Below are positions 11,307-24,250 of a DNA stretch of 64,000 bases, in pieces. The notes under the pieces were generated by a model that made no database searches, was not told where the DNA came from, and saw nothing but the letters and a program-made list of their open reading frames with translations. Source of the stretch: Apis mellifera. Lineage: Eukaryota > Arthropoda > Insecta > Hymenoptera > Apidae. The stretch's first letter is position 1; every line of letters starts with the position of its first letter. The stretch is from positions 1,203,001 to 1,267,000 of the forward strand of contig NC_037652.1 of assembly GCF_003254395.2 (NCBI RefSeq), written 5' to 3'. The position numbers and the translations under genes are program-made.

Positions 11307-13549
11307 ATTGCTTAATTTTGATTGAAATATCACAAATTTTTTCATTTTACAGATTTTTCTATTTCTTAAATTAAAATACCGAATTTCCCGCACAAATTTT
11401 ATTTTAACAATTCGAAATTCAATATTACAAAATTTTATATTTTTTCCAAAAATCTAAAATATTTTAATAATTTTCCTATAATTTATAATTAAAAATTCTA
11501 TCGATTACAGAGATATTATCTATCATAATATGTCATATGTAAAGTAATATATCACATAAGATGTGCAATATTAATAATTTCATCACAAAATTATACTATA
11601 TATATATATGTATAGAAGATCATGAATTTCGATTTTCAATAATTTCCGAAACAATTTTTTATTTTCAATCCTCTACACGAATATTTTATTTTTTAGAACT
11701 TCTATGAATATATTTTAAATGTAGATTTTAATAGATTTTTTATTATCAAAAGACCACTAAATTTTGATTGATCTTTGAACTGTAGCAAGTTTAGAAAAGA
11801 ATTATGTAATTCTCATTCTTGATTTGTATTAAACGGTAAAATCTCTATTTTCACGTATCTCAAATGAATTCCAATGATTTTTTTTCCTGAAAGCTAAAAG
11901 TAGTGTAAGTTCGTTCATGATTCTGAAAAAGAACTCATTCAATTAATTATTCAAAAACCTATAAAATAAATTAATATTGATTTAATCATATGAAGTGTGG
12001 AAAAAAATAAATAAATGTTTTATTTTGAATTTTTTAATCAATGATTATGAATATTTTAATATTTTAATATTTAAGAAAAAAAGAATATTACGCTATTTTC
12101 AAAATAAACAATTCAATTTTAACATTACCTCATGACATTTCTTCAACTTTTTAGCCTATTAATATTTAAAATTTAAATTGAATAAAAATAATAATTTAGA
12201 GAAGTAAAGAAAGAATAAAGAAACTAAAAGAAATATCATATTAAATAAAATAAGAAATTAAATTAAATTAAATAGAAAAAAATATATAATATACTATTTA
12301 AAATTAATTATTCACACTAATTACAAATAATCACAAATAATAAATAACAATAAAAAAAGTTGCCTATTCGTATTATGATATCATTTGATAATAAATAAAA
12401 CAGAATTAGAAGAAGAGTTACCAATAAAATAATGACATAATGATATCAATTTCACTTAAAAAAAAAATTAATAGGAATATATTTTTAATGTTTTAATAAA
12501 ATTTTTGAGAAAATTTAAACAAAAATAGAAAAAAATACAAAAAAAAAAAATAATTTTTTCCTTTAAATAATTTACACAAGTTAATTATTTCTTCAAATTC
12601 TATTACTATTCTATATATATATATATATACTAATAAAAATAATTTCTTTCGTGAGAAATATTAATAAAATATTTATCATTATAGAAGGAAATTGACATAG
12701 CAATTAAAAAAATTCCTTTTGTAAAAATATAACAAAATTTATTTACATATAAGTACAAAATTACTTAATATTTTTTACACAATATTAATATGCTTATGTT
12801 ACAAAAAAAGGAACAAAAGTTACTTTTTCTACATTGCTTTATCAAAAACATTAGTAAATTTACAATTTTATAATAACTAATATTTTTATAATTAACAATT
12901 ATTATTTACATTTAACAATCATTATGCATATATAACAATCATTATTTATCATTAACAATCATTATTTATAATTAACAATCATTATCCTTTTCTTTCTAAG
13001 TACCTGTAACATTAAATGAAAATTAAAATATCAAACATAATTATAAATATATAAAAGTTAATAAATTTTGATTTTTAACAATTTCTTAATAGATAACTTT
13101 ATAATTTTTCCAAAAAAGTTTTTATTTTTAATACAAAAAAAAATCTTTATAAACATATAAATTTTAGTACATGTATCAATATCGAAATTAAAAAAATTGC
13201 CAAATTTTGATTGACATTTGAATTGATTACTACAACTTTAAAAAAAAATGTAGAAGAATATTCATTCTAGATTTATATTAAGTGGTGAGGTCTTTATTTT
13301 CACAAAGTCTTATTTCTTTTGAATCGAACATCTTCAAAATTAATTTAAAGATTGATTTTTCTTTCAAAATTTGGCAATTTTATAATTTTAATATTTTCGT
13401 AATAGAGTTTATCCTAATATAAGTTAACAATATTATCATAAAATTTTTATAAAAATTATTTTTTGCACATTTCTTTTTCAAATACATTAATAATAAAATT
13501 ACAATAATTATTATTTACTATATTATTATTTACTATATTATTATACGTA
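11307..13549. repeat. Array block S2
   Basis: Homologous to S1 with scattered substitutions and indels, clearly more diverged than A2 is from A3. Holds the five-copy version of the 20-bp minisatellite and an enlarged TTATTATTTACTATA stutter at about 13,510-13,550. Confidence 0.8.
12892..12986. repeat. 20-bp minisatellite, 5 copies (S2 allele)
   Basis: AACAAT(C/T)ATTAT recurs at 12,894, 12,914, 12,934, 12,954 and 12,974, an exact 20-base period, against three copies in S1. Confidence 0.9.
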
Positions 13550-15279
13550 ATACACTATTATACCTAAATTGAACTTCTTCAAGAAAACACCGATTAAGAA
13601 ATATACTGAAGTAATATGTAAAAGTATCACAATTAATCTTGATATGCTCCAGTCCGAAAACTCTTCTCCCATACAATTTCCAAATTACATAGGAGAATGC
13701 AAAAATAGCATTACACCTCATCTTGACATCGTTCAGATTCAAAATTCTTTCGTCGTACCAAATGATATACAACAGCATTTAGTAATGAAAACATCTGCGG
13801 ATTAAATAATAAATTATTTAGTATAATATTATATAAAGATTAATGATATATAGATGCGACAAAAATTTAATCAACAATTTTTATTAAATTAACGTTCTTA
13901 TACAAAACAATGCAAATACTAGCATTTTCAAAAGTATAAATAAGTATATAATAAAAAAATGTAAAACTTAATATTATTTCGAGAACATGAAACACTAAAT
14001 ATAAGATATATGTATGTGTACTTACGTTTCGATATACAAAAAAGAAATAATGTATTTCAAAATTGAAAAATTTAAGAACAAATCGCACAAAAAATGTGTG
14101 TTCTCGAACAGAATTTCTAACAATAGTCACAGGCAAAATTGTTATTCTTATTTGCACGTGTACTATGATGCTCATGATTATTCACTGTGATTATGACACT
14201 GATTCTGATCTGACACGGTTTCTGTTTCACTTCTTGATACTAGAAGTGACTTCGAACGTTTAGAGTTTCGAAATAAATTCTTTCATTCCCATCGCAAGCT
14301 TAAATACACCAAATTCTCACTCATGATTGGTGGCTACTTGGTGATAACCAATGAAAAATTAGTTTATTTCTTAAATTTCTTGGAAAAATTCTATTGGCTT
14401 GAAAATACTTGATATCTGTTTGAGTAGGGAGCAGGTCATTCGAATTAGGAAAAATCTGGAGTAACGGTTTTACAGATTCGATCTGAAAATTTATGACATG
14501 TTTATCCTTATTAGAATACCTCAGGTAAAATATCGGCTGATTTTCTTAATCCTTCAAAAATTATTGTCCTGGAACAATATATGAATAAATATTAGAATGT
14601 TAAATTTAAAAATATTGTCCTGGCAATAATATATGAGTAAATATTAGAATGTAAAATTAAAAAAAACAGGAGAAGTCGTGTCAACATCATAACTGTGTTT
14701 AATTATATTTGCAAATGCAATGTAATTTTTCTTAATTTATTCATATAGGTTACACTGTAACATTGATTATATGATATCGTGATTTCATAATTGAAGTTAT
14801 AAAGATATTCGAATATTTCGTACAATTTGAAATTAGGAGCGAGTCATGATTTGTTTTCTAAATTAAAAATTAGAAAAAAGCAAAGAATCAAAGCAATTTG
14901 AATTATTATGAGTTAAAAAGAATTAAAGAATATCTATGATAAATTATTTAAGTATAAATTTGTTTTAAAGCAAGTCTAAAATAAACACAAAATCTCGATT
15001 ATGATCTACTAATTTAATTATAAGTAATTGAATTTTATTAAACAAAGCGAGATGACAAATTATTGATAAATTTTATTTCTAACCAATAAATTAATTACAT
15101 TTACAATAAAATTTCAAAATCATTATTATTTAACAAATATTTTGCCTCTAAATCTTCATTTTTTAATCATTTTTTAATAATTATTTCTTTTAGAAATCTG
15201 GAATGTTAATTAAAAATTTTAATTGCACTTTTCTTAAATCGATATCTCAGAAATTCCAAATTCGGCTCCAATTTCCAAG
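13550..15279. repeat. Array block A3
   Basis: Near-identical to A2. Compared with A2, many A or T runs are one base shorter (for example around 14,367, 14,382, 14,573 and 14,610). The CCAAT-type core, the 81-bp doublet and the 102-codon minus-strand frame (13,867-14,175) are all present. Confidence 0.9.
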
Positions 15280-16505
15280 TTATAATTTGCAAGTATTTCA
15301 TACATATTAATATTTATCACACATATTTGAATAGAAATTTTCCAAGAAGACTTTGCATAAGTGATGTAAAAAAAAAGGATACAAAAATATCATAACATGA
15401 TTATTGCTCTGACCTTGATATCATGCAGTCTAAGTAAATTCTTCCACATAAGTTCTAAATTACATAGAATAAAGTACAATATGATAATAAGGGCAGTAAA
15501 ATACTTGAAAATATCATGCAAAAATTAATATTAATTATTAGATAGAGTTCAGCAAAAATTTAATCGACGATTTATTCTTTACTATTAAATTAACATTTTC
15601 GTATACACAAATATTCAAATATTAACATTTAATTATTTTTTATTTTTAAAAATAGAATTAAAAAATAAACTATTTTAATATTAACAAAATATAAAATATA
15701 TGTGTGTAATTACTTATATATTTATAAAGATATAATTTAAAAATTTTAAAACAATACGTACAAAATATACACCAAATATTTATATATGATATGGTGAGAA
15801 ATATAAAGATTATTTGGAACTTGGATTTTAATGAGGTTTTAAGAACTTAAGGATATACGTCAAAATACGTCAAAATACATCCTTTTTTCATATAAGGATA
15901 AGATGTATCAAATTCTATTCCTGATATATACATAAGTAGTGAAAAGTTAAGAATGACAAGTTCACAATGTCACATTGGAAGCTCATTGGAATTAGAGAGA
16001 ATGATGGTACATGCTACCAGGTAAGTAGCTATGTAAATAATCCAGGTAGGTAGCTAGGTAAATTTACGATAGGGCATTATTATTGAAATGTCAAATGCAA
16101 AACATGGGTTATTTCTTTAATCTTCCAAAATTGTTGCTGATAATAATAAACAGAATTCTAATGGAAGAAAAGAAAATGCATGTAAAGTTTGTAAATAACA
16201 GAAATCGCATTTGTAAGCATTTACTTAAAAATACTTTTTGCTGACATAAATTTTTTTTAATCCATTTGTATGAAAATTATTTATATAAATTAACAGTAAC
16301 ATTAATAATTTTGATTATATCGTATACTTTTAAAATTTCTTACAAGGATATTTAAATATTTGAGCAACTCTAAGTTAGAATTTTAGAAATGGAGACTTGC
16401 TTTTTAATCCCAACCGAGAGTTCAGAAAAACCGAATGATCGAATAAAAAAAATTGTAGAATATCATTGAAAGATTATAAAGGCCAAAACAAACTCAAAAA
16501 TTAAT
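15280..16505. repeat. Array block B3 and array right edge
   Basis: Homologous to B2. Keeps the donor-like CCAG/GTAAGTAG at about 16,020, now followed by a locally duplicated CCAGGTAGGTAGCTAGG segment. The ATACGTCAAA repeat has about two copies here. From about 16,330 the sequence resembles the second half of block A and runs into the inverted-repeat element. Confidence 0.75.
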
Positions 16506-16669
16506 ATATCGATTAAGGTTTATTTATTAAGTTATAAACAATTTTCATGCAGATGAAGCAACATAGAAACAACAATGTGATGTAACGAAGATACATTTTT
16601 TTTTCATCTCGTTTAATCTGATACAAAATTCAATTGATTATAACTTAATAAATAAATCGTTATCGATAT
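16506..16669. mobile_element. MITE-like element with 32-bp terminal inverted repeats, best copy
   Basis: The termini 16,506-16,537 and 16,638-16,669 are near-perfect reverse complements (20 of 21 bases match over the inner part, and the outer ATATCGAT also pairs). The element is 164 bp and non-coding. Its interior, read in reverse, shares AAACGAGATGA and ATCACATTG stretches with the copy at about 48,300. Structure fits a non-autonomous DNA transposon. Confidence 0.75.
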
Positions 16670-17695
16670 CTTTGCACGAGATAGAATAAATCGTTAAATT
16701 AAACCGAATAATAGTATTATTTTTCAGAAAAATATATAATGATGCACTTCTACTCCACGAATAGTTTTGACCGCACATAAAAATTTATGGTTTCTTATTT
16801 TCAGGAATTCCTTGCTCTTTTTACGACTCGACTCCAAACTAAGAAGAAAGAATTAGTGAATCACTTTCAAGTTAGAAGACAATTTATTACGAATCAATAT
16901 GTATATATAATCTTACATATACTTGAAATATATTCTAGAAAAATAATTTCGTATATGTCATCATCACCAATGGCAATTGCAAGTAACATTCCGAAGTTAG
17001 AATTTAAAATTGACAATAAAAATAATACTTTTAAAAAGAAATTTAAAGAGATAATTTTGAATTAAATGAAAGAAAAAATGAATTAAATAATAAAATTTTC
17101 TATTATTTAGTTAAAAAATTTAAAAGAAGTTTTGATGGTTTAAAATACAAAAACATTATATAATAACAATCAAAACGATATAGAATTTTCAAACATTAAA
17201 CGAACTGATTAATTATATTAACATATCATTAATTTTCATTTAAATAAACAAAGTATAAATATTACAAATAATATAATATAAAATAATAATAAATAATAAT
17301 AATAAAGATATATATAAAAAACTTGATTATTCTATCTGAATGTTTTCTTATACAGCAATTTTTGTCTCCCTTAATTAATATAGATTCGAGAGACTCTACT
17401 TTATTTTAATAATCGTTAAACGGCTTACGACCGCAGAAACATGTTGCGATACTTGCATCGATTCGAACGACGAGTTTAAAGTCAATAACACGAAATTGAA
17501 ACATTATTGTATTAAAATATCCATATTCCTCTATATTCATAAAATCCAATATCACCACAAAATTTCTTAATACGATTAATAAAATCATTTTATGATTCGA
17601 AGCTAAGAAATTATTCCTCTTTTAATCCTTGTAAAAAAAAAAAATTAATTCTATATATCTCGACAACAAATCGATACAAGATAATACAATATTCC
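16670..17695. other. AT-rich stretch, no supported gene
   Basis: Contains a 92-codon + frame (16,787-17,065) preceded by an acceptor-like TTATTTTCAG, but its composition (Lys/Asn/Ile-rich, AT-driven) is what chance frames look like here. A short less AT-rich patch at about 17,390-17,480 has no recognisable motif. Confidence 0.5.
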
Positions 17696-17699
17696 ACTG

Positions 17700-18195
17700 T
17701 ATATCACGTTTCAACGAATTATCAATTCAAACCCGTCGCAACATCCCTTCAGGTTCTGCACGAAACAATCTTGCGTGCCGTCGTCCTTTCCTCATCCCTC
17801 GTATCCCTCATAGAAACGCCATCATCTTCGCGGAAGAGCATGCTTCACGTTGAAGACAAAAGTCGCAAAGTCATCCTCTCCTCGGATGAAATTTCACCGT
17901 TTTCCTCTCCCCGGGAGAGAAGAAAGATATTCCGCGCGCGTTGCAATCGCGACCCAGAAATCTCGGGGCGGATTTCACCGGCCTCTTAATTCGCGGCCAC
18001 GGTTGTCCCGTGGCGTTTTTAACCCCCGTAACTGATGCGAGTCCCGCGTGCCTCGAATTTCCTCCGCCGCTTTATTATTCATCCCTTGAACCGTCAACCA
18101 TGGGATCCCGTGTGATGGGCGAATTTTTGCGAATCCAGCACGGAATCCAGTCGAAAAGAGAAACGTGTTTTACTCTTGGGATAATTAGTTGTTAG
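17700..18195. promoter_or_regulatory. CpG-rich island; candidate conserved non-coding element
   Basis: Abrupt rise in G+C and CpG with three overlapping + frames of 61-84 codons, the usual effect of fewer stop codons. Contains the inverted repeat CTCTCCC-C-GGGAGAG (17,905-17,919). No domain is recognised. May be an enhancer or a non-coding exon. Confidence 0.4.
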
Positions 18196-18199
18196 GATT

Positions 18200-18885
18200 G
18201 TTGGTTAATAAATAAATAAACGTTTTAACGAGATTGAGAAATAGGGGAGATTTTTATTCGTTCAATTTCTTTATTGAGTTGATCTTTGTTTGAAAGTAAG
18301 AAGTATTTTAATATCTTGTTTTGTTATTAGAAACGGATGAATTGTGGATTTTAAGGCGAAAAGAATCATTATTATCATCTTTTTCGAGATCGAAATTGAG
18401 GGAAGAAAAGAAACATGTTGAATTTTGATTTCTTATTTTATTTTTATTACTTCTTTTTTTTAGAAGTAGTTAATTATTATATATTTTGTTAAATATGTTA
18501 TTTATATAATTATTCATATAATGGATATATTTTTTTTTAAAATCGATTACCAAAAAAGACTTTTTCTTCTAAAATTTTTAATAAAAATTCTGGCAATCGA
18601 GTTCAATGACAAATGGAATAATTTTCATTTTCGAAATTATATAGATTTGTTTAATTTTCAAATTACATATATTCAAATCGTTCAAAAAAATTCTAAAAAA
18701 ATTCTTTTCTTCTTTCAACATTAACAGTTTAAGAAAATCCCATGACGGCATCGAAATTCCAAAGGAAAATCGAATTACTATCTTCTAAAACGAGTTGCCT
18801 AGATCCTTCTATCTATTTATAAGATCGACGCTTTCCAAAAATCATCCGAAAAAAAAAGAAAGAAATCGAGAAAATCTCTAATTAC
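18200..18885. other. AT desert, nothing recognised
   Basis: AT-rich, poly-T/poly-A-rich sequence. The 67-codon + frame at 18,521 is Phe/Lys/Ile-rich chance sequence. Confidence 0.6.
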
Positions 18886-18889
18886 ACAC

Positions 18890-19315
18890 AAATTCAAGCC
18901 AGTACACACGGAATGAACCTGGTGATGGGATTTTACAGGTCAGAACCGCAGGAATTCATCCTGGTTGTGTTTTGCCGCGGCTTACGAGGAGGAGGGCCAT
19001 GGATAAAGCGCCGGCCCAGATCGCATAATAGTCGTGTACATCAACTGATACACGAGTTTTACGGCCAGCATCCGACGACGACACACGGGCCGCCGTAGTA
19101 GTTGGTGTGTTTTTTGTCAACCCGGGATTCCAGCCTGTTAATCGGACAAAGAGCATCCGGGATCTTGGCCAATTTATGGCTGGCCCGGTATTTGCATGCT
19201 TAAACAGCCACCAAACACGCGTCTGCCTTTTCTACGTATCTTCATCGGGAGAAGAGGCCGGAAGAAGGTTAGTTAGGTCGGTGGCCGATTAGTATTGCGA
19301 CATCTGTATCGAAGA
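18890..19315. promoter_or_regulatory. GC-rich island with POU octamer and CCATAAA-type site; candidate enhancer
   Basis: High-complexity GC-rich block. It includes a perfect octamer ATTTGCAT (19,190-19,197) beside TTTATGG (the CCATAAA class bound by posterior Hox/Caudal proteins) at about 19,173-19,179. Overlapping frames of 61-67 codons occur on both strands with no recognisable protein. Sharp borders with AT desert and clustered homeodomain-type sites suggest a conserved regulatory element. Motif matches alone are weak evidence. Confidence 0.4.
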
Positions 19316-20180
19316 TTCACATATTCATGGTGTTAAATACTTAATTGAACAAATTTGTCATTTGTATAAAAATGATAAATAAATAAATATATATATATGT
19401 AATTATTAATTAATCTTCTATTTAAATTAAGTTTCTTTGAATTAGCAAGATTAAAAGAAAAAGTTAATTCATATGCTAGTGATGCTATGGTTAGATTTAC
19501 ATGTGCAATTTTTTGACGTCTGTCTATAAAATACTAATATATTTTTGGAGAATCTAAGATTTTATTAGGCTAAAATAGTTTTAAGAAAATTGATATACAA
19601 AAATATCAGAATATTAAATAAGTTGAAGGTTTATTTATTAATCGTTTTGCGAATAGTGTCTCTACAGTGATATTAAAATTACAATTAACACGTTGACTAC
19701 TTATGAAGAATCTTCGTAGGTATTTGGAAAGATATTCCATAAAATATAATAAAACTATTAAATTAAATTTATTAAAAAATTATTTTGAACGTAAAATTTT
19801 AAAACAAAGGATTGTTGTCCTTTTAAATTCTTTCTTTTCGCCTTTTATCTGAATAACATAATTTGCATGCACATCTAATATTTATACCAAAGTTATTTTT
19901 CCAAACGGCGATATTATGTTGATTTTGTTTTGACAAAGTTTTGTTGTATTTATTATACAGATAATCCTAATAATTTTGTAGCTAATTCTCTAAATTCTCT
20001 AAAATCTAATTTTTATATTTCTTTTGTTATTGCAATTTTGTAAACTATTGAAACATTTACAACTGAAATCCCTAAAAAAAGTTGAATATCAAATTTTCGA
20101 TACGATTTAATCCCTTTTCTAATTGTATTAAAAAAATTTGCATAAAAAATTATAATCAATAGAATTATTATTATCAATAT
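19316..20180. other. AT-rich stretch, nothing recognised
   Basis: No coding frame, repeat or strong site identified. Confidence 0.6.
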
Positions 20181-20189
20181 TTCTATTGC

Positions 20190-20352
20190 AGATGCGAACA
20201 GTAATAATGGAAATAAATGATGCGAGACATCATTCTAGCAATCCATTAGCGCAACTCTCATTACTAAAATATTGGTAGAAATACTGGAATACATTTGATA
20301 CATTGTCTCAACGAGATTTCATTAGAAACACAATCAACGTGTTGAATGAAAT
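20190..20352 (+). pseudogene. Unidentified coding-like segment with one in-frame stop
   Basis: A good acceptor (TTTCTATTGCAG, ending about 20,191) is followed by about 54 codons read from ATG at 20,192 with one internal TAG. The residues look protein-like rather than AT-driven (for example NPLAQLSLLKYW before the stop and QRDFIRNTINVLNEID after it). I do not recognise the family. It may be a relic exon or chance. Local base composition is slightly less AT-rich than the flanks. Confidence 0.25.
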
Positions 20353-20359
20353 TGATATT

Positions 20360-23300
20360 ATTTATATAAACCTAATATTTAGATTTTTCTAATCTTTTTC
20401 TATGTAAGAAATATTCTCAATTTATTGAGAATCAGATTCAGATCAGAGAGAATATTTGTTTACAAAGAATGAACAATTAAAGTTTGTATTAGACACATTT
20501 CTCTTTTCACTTTATTTAATGCAAAATTAAATTTAAGTTTATAATTTAAGAATAAAGAATCTTAATAAAACAAAATCATTTTTGTATTTGTTTCTAGAAT
20601 TGATCATTCAAAAGTATTCCATATTCAAAAGTATTCCGATGTTAAAACATTTTAATATTTATATACATTTTTTATATTTGTCAGAAAGGATAGAAAAGAT
20701 ATTTAATGACTTTAGATTAATGGCTATGATTTACAATGATGTTATATATTTACACGTAAAATGAAACAACATATGGGAAACTTTTACTCTATATTATCTT
20801 TTTTTTGGTTATGTTGTGGTTATTAACAGATATATCTGAATATCTGTGTTAAAATCAAAGTATATATATTTTGGGTATATATATATTTTTATTCATTTTA
20901 TATATTAATAATTTTTGGGCAAATTTTATTTGAAATAAAATAATAAATAACGATTTGAAATAATGTATTATTTCAAATATTTGATTATTTTTATTTTTCA
21001 TATAATATAAAGAAAATAATTTTATTTCATTTCAGATACAAATAATTTAATTTTAAATAATATTTTATTTAATTCTTGAATAAAATAATAAATAATTGTA
21101 ATTAATTAAATAATTTTATTATAATCTCTCTCTTAAAATGTTTTCAAATGAATGGAAATATCAATATATTTCAATATATGAAAATAATTCTTAGATATTA
21201 TAAGTATTAATTTTCTTTATTAAAAATATCCTATAAAATTGAGTATTATATATATAAATTCGATTTAGAAAATTTAAGACATTTTTTAAAAACTTTAATA
21301 ATATAATTAATAATATTAAATTTGAATTAAATTAATTTTTAATAATAATATATCTGTTTAAAATCTTCATTTGTTAAAAATATAGCTTGAAAAATATTTA
21401 AAATGTAAATTTTCAATTTATTATTATATATGGTATTTTAAATCTTTTTCTTCTGTAAAAATCTTCTTAACTTTTATTTAATTCTTTTGTTATTGCTTCA
21501 TCGGAAAAATATTTTAGAATTATAAGAAATACGTACGAAGATATTGTAATAGTCATTGAAGAATAATTCTTTTTCCAAGAAATTGGGAAATCACAAATGC
21601 TTCGAGTAATAGTGTTTAAAAAAACAATCTTCACGCTTGCATAGGCTATTAGAAAAAGAATCGGACACTTCTCTTTCTTTCTTTTTTTTTTTTTTTTGAA
21701 ATTCAATATCGTTTCGTTGAATTTTGTAATGAATTCTCCTTCATTCATAATATCTAATGTCGAATTTATTTTTAATTATTATATTAATATTTTATATTAC
21801 AAATAATTAAATAAAAATTAAATAAACTATATAAAAATTTAATTAATTTTCTAATTTTGATATTTAACTCTATTTCACTTATTTTGTATTTATATTTTAT
21901 TTAATTTATATAATATTTAATTTGTACGATAATTAATATTTTTATTTAATTTACTTGTTTAAATTACTCGAAATATCGAATGAATAGTTGAAGAATTTCA
22001 CGATATCATTTATTAACTCGAATCTTATACGATAATGCATATTAATTTTTGAAAAATCAATTTTATTTCGTTAAAATATTTAACAATATTTAGTTATATT
22101 AATGATAAAGGATATAATTATTACCAGATCTTTTATTTATAATTTCCTAATTAAATTGTATTCCACAATACGTAGCAATAACAACGTCAGAGTGTAAAAT
22201 CATTTGAAGTTCCTTCATTTGCAATTTTCCAATTAAATTTTATCCCGCAATATTACATATCTGTAATAATAACGAACAATAAACTCATTGTGAATCACCT
22301 TTATCTGAAACGTTTTAATTAAATTACATCTGACCAAAAATTAGCAATCGCTCTCCAATCGACGTTAACAATAATACATTATATTCCTTATTACTTGAAT
22401 TCTTGTTATTTTTAATTAAAAATTTTTTCTAATTACGATATTAAAATATTCAATTTTAATAAAATATTACAAAAAGAAAATCTATCTAAATTTATTTATA
22501 AATCTATTCTTTTTATTTATTTATCCATACATAGATAATTTCTTAATTAATTTCATATATATATCTTATTATTTAATTTTTTTTTTTACTTAATTTTTTT
22601 TTATCTAAAAAAATATTCTCAAAATAGCATCTATTCCACTTTATTTTAATTTGTATTAATAATTTGTATAAAAAGAAAAAGAAAAAAAATCATAAAATAT
22701 ACAGTATATTTTCTACTTATTAAATAATTTCAATTAAAATATCAGTTTGTTGCAAAATTGCAATTTCTCTTTTTCTCAATCCATAAAGTTAATAAAAAGA
22801 AGAAGAAAAGAAAAAAATTTTTTTTATCCATAGATAAGATCCATTTCAATGACTAAGAATATAATATATTTCTTATTATTAAAATTCTTATTATTCGCAA
22901 ATAAAAATTTGTTCAAGTTGTATTATTAATGTTCTCTACAAAACAGAAACATCATAATACATAGAAATAAATTTTATTATTTTCAATTAATAAAAAAAAA
23001 ATAAAAAATTAATAATAATTAATGAAAGTTCTTCAAATTAATATTTATTAAATTTTATCTTATACAAAATTTTCTTCCATGTAAATAAAAAGAAAGGAAA
23101 GAAAAAGATGTATCTCCAGATAAATAATACCAATAATAAAATACATAATATATTATACATTCCTCATTTTTTCTCATAGTTTTCATTATATTCAATAAAA
23201 AATTTCTCCAAATTATAATATCACTTTATACAAAACATTTCTTTCTTTGTGACACCATAAAATGAATTAACTTTATATGGAAATAAATTTTATATTAAAT

Positions 23301-23815
23301 TTTATAGAATATTTCAATAATTGAACAAACAAAAAATTTCTTATTATTCTCAATGTAAAATATTACAATATTATTCTACATAAAATATCCGTCAAACTTT
23401 TCTACAAATTAGTTCTTTGAAATACAATATTCTATTCTTTATCTTCCTCTAAATTCCAATACATAAAAAAAAATTTATGAATTATAGTCTACATGAAAAT
23501 ATATTTTACGTATTGTATTACATATTGTAATTTCAATAACAAAATTCAATAATAAAATTTTAAAAATTAAAAATTATACTTTTAATCATATTCTTATAAC
23601 ATGAAATTTCCTCAAATTATAATGTTATTTTATTCAGAACCTCTATCAATTTTTTTTCAATCCATCTAAAATGAGAGAAAATTAAACGACGTATCTATAG
23701 ACAAATAATTTCAGTAATAGAACACGCAATACAATACATTTCCCATTACTTATAGTTTCTTTTCATTTTATATCCAACGAAAAAATTTCCTGAAATCACG
23801 ACGTTACTCTTTACA
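20360..23815. other. Long AT desert
   Basis: About 3.4 kb of very AT-rich, low-complexity DNA with poly-A/T runs and stops in all frames. The minus-strand frame at 21,467-21,748 contains a poly-Lys tract from a T-run and is not supported. Confidence 0.7.
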
Positions 23816-23819
23816 AAAC

Positions 23820-24250
23820 ATCCACCACGCCCTTATTCCCTTCCCTCAATCGTTCCCCATCATTTCCACGAAAATTTTTCCCCGTGGCCATTGGCCGATC
23901 CCCCGGCGATCTTCGCGCCGAGAAAAATAAAAAGCCGATCTTTTCTTGTTTCCTTCGAGCAATAAACTAACCGTAAAAGCGGGTTAAGTGATTGCAACCG
24001 CGCCGAGGGAACCGCTTTCTGTTCCCTTCTGCTTTTCCCCTAGTCGGGCCCCCCCACCCGTGTCCTCCTAGTTACTTGTGTTTTCTCCTCCACCATCGTC
24101 GTTTCTACGTAGGATATCGGCCCGATTTTATCGATTCACGGTAAAACCGCGAAAGGTGTCGTCGTAACCGCGTTTTACGCGCGATGATCAGTATCCCAAA
24201 GTGATTCAGGGATCTCTTCAAGGTGGAACACGGACCGTGACCATGGGAGA
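23820..24250. promoter_or_regulatory. GC-rich island; candidate regulatory element or non-coding exon
   Basis: GC-rich and CpG-rich block with a long mixed C/G run near 24,050 and dyad-like GCCATTGGC (about 23,887). No long open frame exists despite the composition, which argues against coding and for a non-coding role. Confidence 0.4.

Larger units (their letters stand above)
3400..16700. repeat. Tandem array with about 5.2-kb unit (blocks S, A, B)
   Basis: The order is partial S0 (about 3480-4480), A1 (4480-6100), S1 (6100-8330), A2 (8330-10,064), B2 (10,065-11,306), S2 (11,306-13,550), A3 (13,550-15,279), B3 (15,280-about 16,500). Landmarks such as TTATCCTAA(C/T)ATAA recur at about 4478, 8210 and 13,410. 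The A2 to A3 offset is about 5.2 kb throughout. B is itself an old, diverged copy of A: it repeats A's ACATAG and CTTGATAT landmarks and ends in the same 110-bp sequence as A. The array therefore grew in at least two rounds. No protein is conserved along the unit. Confidence 0.9.

Noticed and set aside
7716..12986. CRISPR-like array from regularly spaced AACAATCATTAT
   Set aside because: Period is only 20 bases with no spacers; this is a eukaryotic minisatellite.
8645..14175. Identical 102-codon minus-strand frames at 8645-8953 and 13,867-14,175 as a duplicated gene
   Set aside because: Identity follows from A2/A3 being near-identical DNA. The frame is not kept in A1, is Phe/Ile/Tyr-rich and has no domain.
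19620..19720. Fourth copy of the inverted-repeat element (GGTTTATTTATTA at about 19,630)
   Set aside because: Only 13 bases match; no second terminus or shared interior.
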